From: Magicicada septendecula
Lineage: Eukaryota > Arthropoda > Insecta > Hemiptera > Cicadidae
DNA length: 64,000 bases
NCBI GenBank assembly: GCA_034769895.1
Contig: CM068367.1
Coordinates: 84,931,654 to 84,995,653, forward strand
Direction: 5' to 3'
The position numbers and the translations under genes are program-made. The notes under the pieces were generated by a model. That model was not told the origin of the DNA and searched no databases. It saw nothing but the letters and a program-made list of their open reading frames with translations. Of the stretch, positions 45,164-57,670 are shown in pieces (within the stretch, counting starts at the first letter, position 1; each line of letters starts with the position of its first letter).

Positions 45164-46080
45164 GCGTAACGTAACCAAGTTTGAGAAGTCACACGGCGGA
45201 CCTCATACAGATAATCACTTAGTATTATAAAAAAGTGACTTGGATACCATACGAAACATGAATGTTAAACTTATGTCCTTCTGCATTTACTAACACCACA
45301 TTCCACAATTTATTTTCTCATCTGTTGACAACTAACAACCCCCCAAAATCACCCTTTAATCTTGCACAATAACAATATATAAAAAAATAAACATTAGCCT
45401 TGAACATTTTTTGCTACATTATTTAAACAATTCACCTTTAAATAATTTGTATAGAAAATTATAAACATTACAACTTGAACTTTCTGTTAACTCTTTTTAT
45501 ATCAACCTTTAATTATTCATCATTATTGTACCATTAAATTCTCCACAAATTCAAATCTATTATCAACCTTCATTTTGCATAACATTTCACAATAATATTT
45601 TACCTAAGTTAACTTCTTTCAAACTCATTTAGTGCCATTATAAGACTCTTTTATTTTACTTCAAGGTCATTATCAAATTCATACTCACATTACATCCCTC
45701 AATTGAATAAACACATGATTCCTGTCATAAACACAAAATTATAAACATTCATTACCACAAATATCATGTACAACCATATGTACCTTCTGAAACATAACTA
45801 TCATATGACTCCACAACTAAACACATTTTTACTTTGACTCATTTACTGTTTATTATCAAGTTTAAATCTTATAAATATCGTTTAAATTCATTATTAAAAT
45901 CTATTTATACCTCATTAATTAATTAACTAATTCATCTCAATCAGTTTTTTACAACACCAAGTTACTTTAATTACAATAGTCAAAACAATTATAATTCATT
46001 TATTATCACCTTCATAATTATTCTCATTATTTGTTTAGTTTGATAAAATATTATTATTATTATCATTCATAAATGGTGTT

Positions 46081-47186
46081 CTCAGCTATGATGGTCGGGG
46101 CGTTCAAATAATTCCCGCTCGTTCAGCCTTCTGAATCGTGTAGGCAGTTGTACAAATTGCAACTTGATCGCTGATCGTCAAATCTGGCTTTCATAAACAA
46201 ACACAAGTAATATAATGCACTCCCTATGAAATAATAACGGTTACTCCCTGTACTAGTTATTTTAATGTTTGATAAATAATATTTTCAATTTTGAGAATTA
46301 AATTATATTAGTTGATTAACAACTTTGCACCGACTTTTTACATGAAACAATTATTCTCAGGATGACGAATCGATTGAGGAACGATATATTCACATCAGTA
46401 TGGCTGCGGAACGTTTCGTTATTATAATTATTTTAGTTCCAAAATCGATGGATTATTTTGATTATAAGGCAAAGAATTCCTGTGATTACAATAAACGTAC
46501 TTTACCTTACTCTAAGTGTACATAAATAATAAGGTGTGTGTTTACAATCTGTTCTGTAGTGTCGTTAAATGTGTTTCAAAAGTTCGTATTTAAACAATAG
46601 GTTAGATTTTATGTTAACAAATTTTCGGTGTGTTTATTTTCCTTAATTAATCTTTGAAAGAGAATATTCAGCTTATAGTGAGGTCAAATTACTATTAGTA
46701 AATTTTAGAGTGATTTTATTTTTGGAAATAAGGTAATTCAATGGTACTTAACACATCAGCATGACTTGGTGTTTTCATTCATCGGGTCGGAGGAGGATTG
46801 GGCTGCAATAGTTTCTATTTTCATGAATCTTTGGACTTAAGTCGGTCTGGCGTCCTTTTCATATAGGATGTGGTCATAATTTTCTTTTATTTTTCTGTTT
46901 TATGGTCCTTGGTTTTTAGTTGACTGCTCCAATGGTTCGTCTGCTTCTTATTCAGTCATGGTTTTGAATTTCGTTCACTATTTTACATTATTTAATTAAA
47001 ATTTGGTCTTCCAAAATTCGGCTTCTGTCCTGGTAGAATGACGCTTTACGAGTAACGATATTCAACGGTAATTTTCGCCACCAACGTCCGTTTCTATGGT
47101 TACCAATGAATTATGATTGGCTTAGATTGACATAAATCCATTGTTATCAAAATTTGAATTCTTTTCAAAATCCTAGTATATCTTCT
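46081..47186. other. No recognised gene
   Basis: Mixed AT-rich sequence, T-rich in its right half, between elements Z and X. No ORF or repeat supported. Confidence 0.45.
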
Positions 47187-47701
47187 TTTAACAAATTTGA
47201 CTCTAATTTAAATTTGTTGTGCCCCACGTTCTTTGGGAGCCATTTACATTTGGTGTAATTATGCTAATTTATGTAAATTATTAAATTATTTAATTAAGTT
47301 GAATATTTATCAAATCAATATAATTACGCAAATATATTATTCTGTCAACTCAATGGGTGAATTGAGTGTATTCACTGTTAATTAGCATAATTATTGAGAC
47401 TCTTAAGTATCATTGTCAACAATAAGACAGAATTTATTGAAACATGACAAATTAATTATCTGAGGTTAATTGCAATAATGAACGCAAGATATATATATGC
47501 AATAAATACTTATTTATTACACATTATTGAATAAGCAAATTCTTGATATACAAATGAAATTATGTCCTGTAAATACATTCAAACAAAACACATAATAACA
47601 TAAATCATAATAATATTCATCTCATTGTTCCCTGAAAAACAAGACATACAATGCTATAAATGCAACATACAATATATAAATATGCACAAACAATAAACAA
47701 T
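47187..47701 (-). repeat. Element X 3' LTR, part 1
   Basis: Homologous to 58923 to about 59455. It is interrupted after 47701 by element Y and continues at 54238. Confidence 0.88.
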
Positions 47702-47703
47702 TG

Positions 47704-48554
47704 TGTAACGTGCCGATTTTACAGGGGATTTTCATTTTATTAAATTTTGGGATTTATAAAAAATATTCATGAACATAATTTCCAACTGTGACCAGAACAC
47801 ATGGTGAATTGAAAAGGTGTTCTAACAAAGGAACACAAGGCTTTGATTTCCACCTAGAAAGACACAATCGAGTCAGCGGCGAACGCAACGCCGTTCTTGG
47901 CAGTCCGATACAGACCGTACCTGCAGGTACAGAGCCAGGTGGGCTCTTCTCAAAATGTTGTAATTTACCAGTAAAAAAGTGAATTACCAGTTTAAAACAA
48001 TGTGACAGTGGCGAAATCATTCAGTATTGAACGTCTACATTTATTTTGGGGACACACGAAACAGAAAACGCGAAATAATGAGATCGAGCGAAAACCACGT
48101 TGCCGGCCGGGAGTATTTCACAACATGTTTTAAGGGTTTTTGTGGTAATTAAAATGATCAGGGGTGGGTTTATTGAAATAAATTGAGTGAATGAGAGAAT
48201 GGCAGACTGGGCTGTGTCTTTATGTCCTAGAATAAGGTAAGATATCTATCATGTTAAAAAATTTCTAACGATGTACTTCAAAGGTTAAAAAACCATGTGG
48301 AGAGAGTAACATATTTTTTTATATTTTATACACGGAAGAGATGTTTAGTAATCGCAAAATAAAAACCATTATCTGTTAAATGATATACGTTGTTAAACAA
48401 AGTCATTTCAAAAACCTTATTTCACTTGCTGTACTGTCGAGTTCGCCGTACGAACGGGGTTCGTCCACTTAGAGATCAGGGCAGATCAAGAATAAGTTAG
48501 GGTAAGTGGAAGTTACAATCAATTCATTAAATAAAAGTATTTTAAAACATTACA
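47704..48554 (+). repeat. Element Y 5' LTR (851 bp)
   Basis: TGTAACG...ATTACA. It matches the 3' LTR closely but lacks 298 bp present there (53215-53512). Confidence 0.93.
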
Positions 48555-48556
48555 AT

Positions 48557-48569
48557 TGGTGCCGTGACT
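48557..48569 (+). promoter_or_regulatory. Primer binding site, tRNA-His-like
   Basis: TGGTGCCGTGACT is exactly complementary to the 13 bases at the 3' end (CCA included) of animal tRNA-His as I know it. It starts two bases after the LTR. Confidence 0.75.
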
Positions 48570-48784
48570 GCAGGATGTAATATAATAAAAGTTATATTAT
48601 GCCGGCCTATATTTTGACAGTACACAGAATGAAGTATGGTTATGAAAGCAAAATTTTATTTAGGTAAAATTACGTAATTATGGTATAAGGTTTATTTTAT
48701 GTATGTTGTTGTATGATGTTTTGAAAGGAGATTAATCATTTGTAGTTATCACGTAAGGAAAAATAAGTTATAAATCAATTAAAA

Positions 48785-50106
48785 ATGTCTGAGAACACAG
48801 AGAAAAGCGGTGTAATAGATTCAGTTATGAATGAGAGTGGCCTTGGTTCGATGAACCCGTCACCAAGTGTGAGCGAAGTAATTCAGTCAAGGCCAACAGC
48901 TGATTTGAGCGTGCAATCAGTAACTAACGCTGACCTAACTGGGTCAATTATAATCGATCACGCAGAAGCGCAATCTACTCCGGTTCCGACAAGAACAAAA
49001 AAAAAGAGTTGTCAATGAATGATATATTTAACTTGATACAAACCATGTCTGAAAACATGGTAAAAAATAGTAATTTCAATAACAAATTTGATGAGTTGAA
49101 AAGCGAAATACAAGAACAGAAAATAAAATGCGAACAGCAAAATATTAAAAATGATATTAATTTTAAAGAAATTAAAGAACAGAATATTCAGTTTCAGCAA
49201 AGTATAAGTGTGAAATTTGATGAATTAAAAAATGATATACAAGAAAAGAATAAACATCTTGAAAATACTAATGAAATAATAAGAAATAGTTTGAATAAAT
49301 TAGAACAGAGTATTGAGAGAATGGGAGTGAGTGTGATGAACACAGACAAAAGTAAAACAAATGAAAATTATAATGACATGTGTAAAGATGTGGTACTAGA
49401 TAAAAAGTTAACAAATGATAATGATGTCGAAAATAATAAAAATAATATTGAGAATAGTAATGGATTTGAGAAGGTAGTATCAGAGAGTGATACATTGAAA
49501 ATAAATAGTGAGAATATTGATGAAGTTGTAGAATGTAATGATGGAATGTTAATGTGTGTTTATGAGTCAGAGAGAAAGTGGAAAGATAGTATAGTGGTAG
49601 AATGGGGGCAGAGGGTAAATTTTCCCCTTATTATTTGTGATGAACCAGAGTGTTCACGTGTGTTGTTTTTGAAGGGCAAGAGTCCCGTGTTAATAGATGA
49701 TTTTTGTTTCCCAGTTGTGGATAAGTTTATACCCTCTGTGTGGAATGATTTTATAAGTATGAGATGGTGTTATGATGAGAGAGAGTTAGATAGAGAGTTG
49801 TGTGTTGAGAGAGAAACAGAATTGTATGAATTAAAGAGAGATTATGATGAGTGGAAAGAAATGTTAGAAGTGTATTTAAATAAGAATGATTTAATTTATA
49901 ACAAAAAAGTAACTGACCCGATATTGGAAATAATTACTACTGGAGACTTGACAGAAATACCTGATGTTGACTTGGTTCATGATTATTGTGACAAAACGAA
50001 CGAATTTGATTTGTATGGTTATGACACACAAAATAGCCATATGTGTGTCAATAAAATTGAAAAGTGTTACTTGATACCAAGACTAATCTTTGACGATGGA
50101 GGGTAA
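48785..50106 (+). CDS. Gag-position ORF of element Y (two overlapping frames)
   Basis: The first frame runs from ATG 48785 to 49018 (77 codons, Ser/Thr-rich). The second is open through 50106 (about 365 codons). They meet at an A9 run (48997-49005); a one-base slip there would fuse them, either by programmed frameshifting or because a base was gained or lost. The second part has long Lys/Glu/Gln/Asn-rich helices with heptad-like spacing (about 49030-49320, likely coiled coil). A more globular region follows with several Trp, Cys and acidic residues (about 49550-49900). There are no zinc knuckles and no protease or RT motif. Family not recognised; gag-like is inferred from position only. Confidence 0.6.
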
Positions 50107-53036
50107 ACTATAAAACAATCAATGGACAATGTTAAATGCTTTGTTTTATGGTTTTTGACCTCGCAACCTTGGACATTGAAGTGTGATATAACTGAATAAT
50201 AATGATGAAGAATTGTAAATAAGTGTAGTGAATTTAATTGTGTGTATTGTAGGATGTCAGGTAAACAATGTGTATGTAGGTAATTGTTGTAATAATAATA
50301 TTAATATTTTGCAATCTAAATAAATAACAAAATTAATTTTGAAGACAGTAATTAGTGAATTGTAATTGTTTTGGTAGCAATGAAACTTGTATTTTCAATA
50401 ATTAATTTAATTAAAATAATTTGAAATGTAAATGTTTTTGATTGGTTCAAAGGTTATATAATTGAATTTTCTAATGAATTTAAATTATTTTACGAGATAT
50501 GAATTTGGTAATTAACTGTTAAATTGTTTGATTTGAAATAACCTTTTGGTAAATGTTTCAGAGGTTACTTGGAGATATTGGTGTGTATGGTGTATATATT
50601 TTGTGTATGTCAGTATGTGAATTATGTACTGTAAGTATAAAATTTATAATAATGAGAATAATTTGAGATAATTGTTTTAAACAGAAATTACAATAGTGTG
50701 TGTGGATTGGGGGGTTGCTCCGGAGAGCAACGAATTTAAATTTCATATATTAAAAATGATAAATCAATTTTGCACTAATAAAATGCTTGTATTATGCTTT
50801 GGTAAATAGGGGTTCATACGTTCAGTATAATGTGTTCATTCTATATTTTAGAAATGTATTCTTTTATTGCGTCAGAGGTAAGAATTGATAAAAATATGTG
50901 TTTTATATAATTTGTGTAATTTTGAAATGAGTATAACAAAGTAAATAACTAGACCGACCGGCAGGCGGTTTACATAATGGTACCAGAGTCAGAAAGAGGG
51001 GAAACAATGATATGTAGTAGGGTAGATGTAAGGATTGATAAAGAGATGTATTTCATGTAATTTGCATAATATTGAAATGTGTTTGCAGTGCGGCCATTCA
51101 CCTGGCTAGGAATGTCAGCTGATCAGTAGTAAAATGTCACTGTTAAATTGTTTATTAATGTTCACGGTAATTAATGTTAAAGATAATGTTTTAATAGGTT
51201 AAAGATGTTATTTCAAATAATAAGGAAAATAATTTGATAAAGTTAAGATTTTAAATGATTTGTGAAAAATAATAAAAGATAGATTTTGGGTGATGAATAT
51301 TTTGTGGGGACATGTAGATCAGTCCAAGTTAAAGTTAAAGTGGTACTAAAGATGAAAATATTGTTTTGAATTAATGTAATGTTGTTGTGAGTTAATGTAA
51401 TAGAGTTTGAGAAGTATTGATGTTGACACAGTAGATATGGGGAATATATGAATGTAGAGTAATGATTGATATATTGATGTTTATAAATGATGATGTTATT
51501 TTATGGTTGAAGTGAGGTTATAAGAGTGTTAATTAGGGGATGGTAATTTTGTAAGAGGGGATAGTGTAATGTAGGAGTCCGCAACAAACGGGTTGGGACG
51601 GGAAGGGACCGATTTGGCGGGAAGGGGTTGCCTTAGGTAGAATCCAGGAACCAGAGTAAGGAAATGAGCTTTTCGGGGGGGGGGGGAACACTTATCCTAA
51701 GTACAAAGGGTTAGAGATTATTTTTTTATATATCGAGAGAATGATGTGGCGAATTGAGTTTAGCGGTAAGTTGGGTTTAGAGATTGTTTGATAGATGTTT
51801 TGATAGAGATGGGTGTCCTGATAGTTAAAGTTGTTCGTGGTAGTAGAGTCGGAGGGGGAAAGATTATAAGTGTAGACATATCAAGTTGTAAATCAAGGTA
51901 GTATAGATAATTAGATCACCCAAACCAATGGAGATTAAGAATAGTAAAGAAAAGAGATTTATAGATAAAATGTAAAATTTTAATTGAAACCAGTGACAAA
52001 TTTTGATAGAGTTTGAAAATAATGTAAAGTGTTTATTTGAATAATTTAAATATCAATTTGATTGTTAATTATAATAATATTTTGTTATTTTAAATGTTTT
52101 ATTTTATTTTGTTTTGTGTTTAAAGATAGAATTTTACAGATGTTCAATGTATTTTCAGATGTAACTTGTGTATAACTTATGTAGGTCAAGGTTCTTGACT
52201 TGACCCAGTTTTGATCAGCTGATAGGTGATGTCCTATACTAGAGATGTTTAGCAAGGAAGTAAAGCCAATTTTGCTTTTAATTAATTTGAATAATTTTAA
52301 ATAATTTCAATATTGAAAAAAGAATATATTTTAATAAATTTAAATTTTTTTGTTTCAATTTAATTTTTTTGAAAAAAAAAGAAAAAAAAATATTTTTCTT
52401 GATTTTGTGCCTGCCATCTAATTGAGGTTTTTGGATTTTGATTATGTTATTGTTGGTGTGTACTAATCGTTTTTTATTGAATTGTATTGTTAGAGTATAG
52501 GTATAATCACATGTTAGGATAAGGATGTTCATATTTTAAGAAAAGTTCAACTTATTTGTTTTCCAATGAAAAAAATAATAATGAAGAGAATTATTCAATT
52601 TAGACAAAAGATTTGTATTTTGATATTAAAGAAGATAGCTGGTGATTTTTAACTTAAATGAATTTTTGAAGAATGTTTCAATTTTGATAGTATGTAATAA
52701 GTGTGTGTGTGTGTGCGTGTGTGTGTGTGTGTGCAAGCCCAGTAACTGCTAAAGGCAGCCCAGTTTGCATGTAAGGGGGAACATATCGGTTGAGGATCTG
52801 GCATGATATAAGCCAGGGATTTGGATTTAAGGGTGGCATGTTGGAAGGTGAGGTGCGCTGGGGTGCGTATCTGTTCGATTTTTCGGTGTTGGGATCTCGC
52901 ACAGAGAAGTCCAGTGATCTCGTTCAGATGCGTCCATAGTCGCCGAGCCAGGGGGGTTGTTTACCCATGAGGTGTAAGAGCAAAAGGGGGTTGTTGGCAC
53001 CACCGGTCCACTTACCGGTCCTCTTAGGGGTTTAGC
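50107..53036 (+). other. Noncoding T/G-rich interior of element Y
   Basis: About 2.9 kb with no meaningful ORF. The plus strand is poor in C. It contains a G12 run at 51675-51686 and a (GT)n tract at 52701-52733. The last 350 bp are homologous to element Z. It may be packaging or spacer sequence replacing pol. Confidence 0.65.
52701..52733. repeat. (GT)n microsatellite
   Basis: About 16 GT units with one GC. Confidence 0.95.
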
Positions 53037-53074
53037 AATGAGATTTCTTCTGTTTTGGCAGAAGATCTCTCATT
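53037..53074 (+). promoter_or_regulatory. Pre-PPT hairpin of element Y
   Basis: The outer stem AATGAGA/TCTCATT and inner stem TCTTCTG/CAGAAGA close a 6-nt loop, directly before the G7 polypurine tract (53075-53081). It is conserved in element Z with one compensating pair change. Confidence 0.75.
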
Positions 53075-53084
53075 GGGGGGGTAT

Positions 53085-54233
53085 TGTAACGTGCCGATTT
53101 TACAGGGGATTTTCATTTTATTAAATTTTGGGATTTATAAAAAATATTCATGGACATAATTTCCAACTGTGACCAGAACACATGGTGAATTGAAAAGGTG
53201 TTCTAACAAAGGAACAATACGCCTTCGCTGTTGTGCAATCAGTACGGAAGAATGCACCCAGCATCAGTTCCTAGAACTTTGCAAGTGTGTGGCAGTACGC
53301 CCGCCCGCACCCGACAACCAGGTGCGTGGACTGACGCCGGTTTTGTGAAACGCAAAGATGGCTAAGAGACAAAATTTCTCTTACCAAGTTGACGGATGTG
53401 AGCTTTAAGCCAAACCCTTTTTGTGACGTCAACCAGTGATAAACAAATATCGCCCATGATCCACACACAATCAACTACATGGGTTAAATGGAACTCAACA
53501 AGCGGCGACGAAACACAAGGCTTTGATTTCCACCTAGAAAGACGCAATCGAGTCAGCGGCGAACGCAACGCCGTTCTTGGCAGTCCGATACAGACCGTAC
53601 CTGCAGGTACAGAGCCAGGTGGGCTCTTCTCAAAATGTTGTAATTTACCAGTAAAAAAGTGAATTACCAGTTTAAAACAATGTGACAGTGGCGAGATCAT
53701 TCAGTATTGAACATCTACATTTATTTTGCGGACACACGAAACAGAAAACGCGAAATAGTGAGATCGAGCGAAAACCACGTTGCCGGCCGGGAGTATTTCA
53801 CAACATGTTTTAAGGGTTTTTATGGTAATTAAAATGACAGGGGTGGGTTTATTGAAATAAATTGAGTGAATGAGAGAATGGCAGACTGGGCTGTGTCTTT
53901 ATGTCCTAGAATAAGGTAAGATATCTATCATGTTAAAAAATTTCTAACGATGTACTTCAAAGGTTAAAAAACCATGTGGAGAGAGTAACATATTTTTTTA
54001 TATTTTATACACGGAAGAGATGTTTAGTAATCGCAAAATAAAAACCATTATCTGTTAAATGATATACGCTGTTAAACAAAGTCATTTCAAAAACCTTATT
54101 TCACTTGCTGTACTGTCGAGTTCGCCGTACGAACGGGGTTCGTCCACTTAGAGATCAGGCCAGATCAAGAATAAGTTAGGGTAAGTGGAAGTTACAATCA
54201 ATTCATTAAATAAAAGTATTTTAAAACATTACA
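53085..54233 (+). repeat. Element Y 3' LTR (1149 bp)
   Basis: Same ends as 47704-48554. The extra 298 bp begin after GGAAC near 53214. A short AAC repeat at both edges suggests the 5' LTR lost it by deletion. Confidence 0.93.
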
Positions 54234-54237
54234 CAAT

Positions 54238-55154
54238 CAAATATACTTCATTCTAAGCTAAATGCGTTCATTAATGCCCTCAGATGAGTGACTTTATTAT
54301 TTAACATTATTATTTTTACGATTCATATAGATCTCTCGGGAGTAGCTCTTTGAAAAGAGACAGTGCAGTAGTAAGTATCAACTAGTATTAAAACATAAAG
54401 ACTTAACTTGGAAAAAGCATATCCACAAATTCCATCGGTGTGAGATTCTATCCGTTGATGGGTTCCGTGTACATGGTTATCGCTGTTGGTCGATGCGCAC
54501 TGACACTTTCACTTGTGATGATCCCACTCGCGTTATGTGTAGTGTGATGTCGGAGTTATCTGCTTGGAATAAGTGTCTTTACAGTTTTATGTCTTAAAGA
54601 TGCACTCATCATTATTGGTGTAGTTTGATTAAGTGTTGACTGCAGGCGTGATTCAGGTAGCTAATTACTTTTGTCTACCTTGGACACGATGTACGCTATG
54701 TGTGCATTAGTGTTCATGAGTGTTAACCCACTTAGTTCATGTGATGCTTGGATAGTGTTTTATAATGTCTGAAATTGTCGCACAATGTTTTACTGTCGAA
54801 ACGTTAATTCACTCGTAATGCATAATATGCATGCCAAACGTATTCTAAAGTCTCTCGTATACACTTGGCATTTAACGATATTTAAGTACATTCGCACTGC
54901 TTGTTACTGCGGTAAGTTCGGTAACTCGGATGATCTATCGAACACACGTTTTGTAGAACTGAGATTGAATTGAAATGTCTAAGTTCGACTAAGACCGAGA
55001 CTTGGTTATAACTATGTCACTGACTGACTAACTGATTTCAAAGTTGAGTAAGTCGGAGTAAGTACCGAGTAAACTATTACGACTGTTAATCATATTACTA
55101 CTATTACCGTTGCCACTACTACTATTACTGAGCAATTACCACTATTACTACCAT

Positions 55155-55188
<34 letters not shown>

Positions 55189-56072
55189 GAGCTCCGCATC
55201 CTCGTAAACAGTTTTTATCAATCACCATCTACCAGAATGCAATTTCCTCACATCCATGCCTACGGCCGTTGTTGATAGGTTCATAATTTCCTTCCACCCT
55301 GTAGATTTTCGGTCATCGGCTTCCTGGTTCGTCGTCCAAGTCGTCACTACTATCTCCACCAGTTCCTATGGAAGATGCCAAATTCTGGTTGGTCGTTGGG
55401 CATCCCCCGAAGTACCCCAGCGACGAACGTTGCGTTGCTTCTCGGAAAGTGGAGCAATTCCCCGCCTGTCCATCAATCTTTTGTTTCCTTGTTGTCGAGG
55501 CACTCTGATATTGCCTTTGTTAAGAATCTGCAGTGTTTGGTCCATTGTTCGGTCACCCTTTGTTTCTTTCCGTCAATTACCAACTCTTCGCTGGACTGCT
55601 CCCACGCTTTCTAGTTGTAAATCTGACTTGACATCCTGGTTTCTTTTCACGCTGGGCTGAGTACGTACCTCGTATTCCTTGAATACCCGTCCCATTGTCT
55701 ACATATTTGTCAAAATTTCTCTGCACCCTTTGTTATTGATTATTTCATTCATACGTACGCGCGTTACAACTTAACCCCACAACATGTGTTCCATCTAACT
55801 TCTGCGTAGCCAGGCTACTGGACTCTGCCTTTTGTTTGGTTTATTTTGGTGTTGTCAATCGTGGCTAAGTTCGTTCTGTCAACGATGTTCCCAATTTTCT
55901 ATTGTTACGTGTAGTCGGACGTTTCTTCATTGTTTCTCCACTGGCGTCGGGTGTCTGACGTGTGTCTAATCGTTCTTATTTATGACACTGGCCTGTTTTG
56001 TCAACTCGAGTGTGTGTGTGCGTACCTCTTGATCACAAAATTATAAAATTTTAAAATTTTGGAGCACTATAT
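54238..56072 (-). repeat. Element X 3' LTR, part 2
   Basis: Homologous to about 59457-61014 plus 63582-63892. It contains an (ACT)n tract near 55155-55188. Its ORF counterpart near 55230-55560 has stops. Confidence 0.88.
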
Positions 56073-57670
56073 TGTCCCCAAATTGGATTGGGTGTTGGGT
56101 CAACAGGAGACATCTGATCCAATTTCTGCGCTCTGTCCCAGTCGTGGACGTCTTCCTTGGAATGGTCACGGTTGGATGACCTATTTTCTCTCATATGGTG
56201 CAACTGATGGTTATTCCCTATCTTTTGGGTCTTATATGATTACATGAATTTATTGCCGCACATCTGAGTGAAATGAATGCATTTTTTACACACTATCCGT
56301 CTATATATGGGTTATACAATATTATCTCAAGTTAATAATTGAAATTATATATCTACATCTAATCATTAGACAGTCTGTTTCGTTTCTTATGCTACATTCT
56401 TACGTTATACATATATAACATGATAAATTAGCTGATGATTCGCTAGCAATACAATCAATTAATCGTAGATTGATGAATCACATAATAACAAACAATACTT
56501 TTAATTCACTTCTAGTGTCCCACAACTATAGTCACTAAATAAACAAATACATACATAAGATTAACTTGCGACACATATTATAATTGATTACACTAATTAA
56601 TGAAATATACATAATCAATAAACAACTAAGGATTCATCCTACCTCATGATATGTACCTTGATACTTGTTCCCAAGGTTTCAAAATGATTGTCTCATATTT
56701 AAATTATTAATTATACACTACTTACACAATTCACTATATTTCTATTAATTTATTGCTTCACAATTATCTAATGTCCTGTACCATAAATGTCCCTTTTATA
56801 CACGGTACACGTTATCAAGTTATTTTATGTACATCAATGATTAGATACCTAATTGGCATCGTAAATGAAAGAATACATCGTGATCACACAAACAAAATTG
56901 ACATTAAAGCTTAAATTGTACATAGTATAGCAAAATTTACATTATTCGTTGGCTAGCTGGACTGGCCCCGCGGGACACTTACCTGATTCGTGTGTTTCCC
57001 CTTTTTAGCCGTCTAGCAGCCGGTGTTATTCTTATCTTCTTGCATAACTCGTACCTCCTTCGCCAGCTCATAATACGCCTTAATCTGTCGCACGTTAAAT
57101 CTTCCTCGTACTTTACTGCTGTCGCATTCCACGAGCTCGTACGTGGCCTCATTTTAATTTCATTCATTAATCTGCATTCATTAATATTCATATCTATTTA
57201 TTTTCTTTGGTTAATGTATTCTCACATAACCAATCATATTTAATGTATTTTACTCAATATTATCTAATTTAATTATTAAATTTTCAGACGTTCTTAAAAT
57301 CGCTTTCTTAACACGTTTCATTTAATTATTCTTAAATTTCTATTTGTGGAGACATAGTTGCATGTCTTGTTGATTTAGTGCCGTTACAACGCATTCTTGG
57401 TTGGTAAACATTACGGGTATTTGACCTTGTAGCTTGCGTCACACATTTACCTCTCAGTCGGTTGCTCGTCCCTGTTACACTGGTACAATGTGCGCTGCAC
57501 TTAACACCTCCAAGATTTATGATGTGTCTCTTTCTCTCTCTCTCTGAGGGTGGGTAAAAGATCTGTCACACCATCCTTTCCGACAACTTTCTCTAGGCAA
57601 GCGCGCATTAAATTGCTTTTGCCGCCTCTTCCAAACCTGCTTACAATTTCGTTCCTTGACATTCACTTTT
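56073..57670 (-). other. Element X 3' internal noncoding region
   Basis: Between the ORF end and the 3' LTR. AT-rich, no supported ORF. A TTGGGGACAAT-like PPT candidate on the minus strand abuts the LTR near 56073-56085. Confidence 0.5.

Larger units (their letters stand above)
41869..45266. mobile_element. Penelope-like composite with intact RT (family 1)
   Basis: An 11-bp target duplication AAACTTATGTC (41858-41868 and 45267-45277) flanks the unit. Inside are, in order: a 3' pseudo-LTR (41869-42062, minus), a full ORF (minus), a 5' pseudo-LTR in the same direction (about 44516-44706), then a 5'-truncated inverted copy (44707 onward) with its own pseudo-LTR (45056-45266). 44516-44706 and about 45085-45275 are inverted repeats. 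The intact ORF and close similarity of the copies indicate a young insertion. Confidence 0.92.
40030..46080 (-). mobile_element. Internal region of LTR element Z, interrupted by a PLE
   Basis: 40030-40380, read in reverse complement, is clearly homologous to the 3' end of element Y (52741-53084), including the pre-PPT hairpin. The rest (to 41868, then from 45278 to about 46080) is A- and C-rich on the plus strand like the antisense of Y's interior. No gag or pol frame is present. The right edge is estimated from a composition change. The PLE at 41869-45266 inserted later. Confidence 0.55.
47704..54233 (+). mobile_element. LTR element Y, gag-position ORF only, inserted in X's LTR
   Basis: LTRs at 47704-48554 and 53085-54233, TSD CAAT (47698-47701 and 54234-54237, with two extra bases TG at the left edge), tRNA-His-like primer site and G-rich PPT. 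The empty site is preserved in the other X LTR near 59453, which confirms the edges. The interior has only a gag-position ORF, then 3 kb of T/G-rich noncoding sequence. No polymerase, so non-autonomous. Confidence 0.92.

Noticed and set aside
46081..47186. Possible 5' LTR or gag of element Z
   Set aside because: No similarity to the LTR at 39.1-40.0 kb and no ORF found by eye.
55256..55660. Plus-strand ORFs in the X LTR
   Set aside because: They are antisense to the element, and the corresponding frame differs between the two LTR copies.
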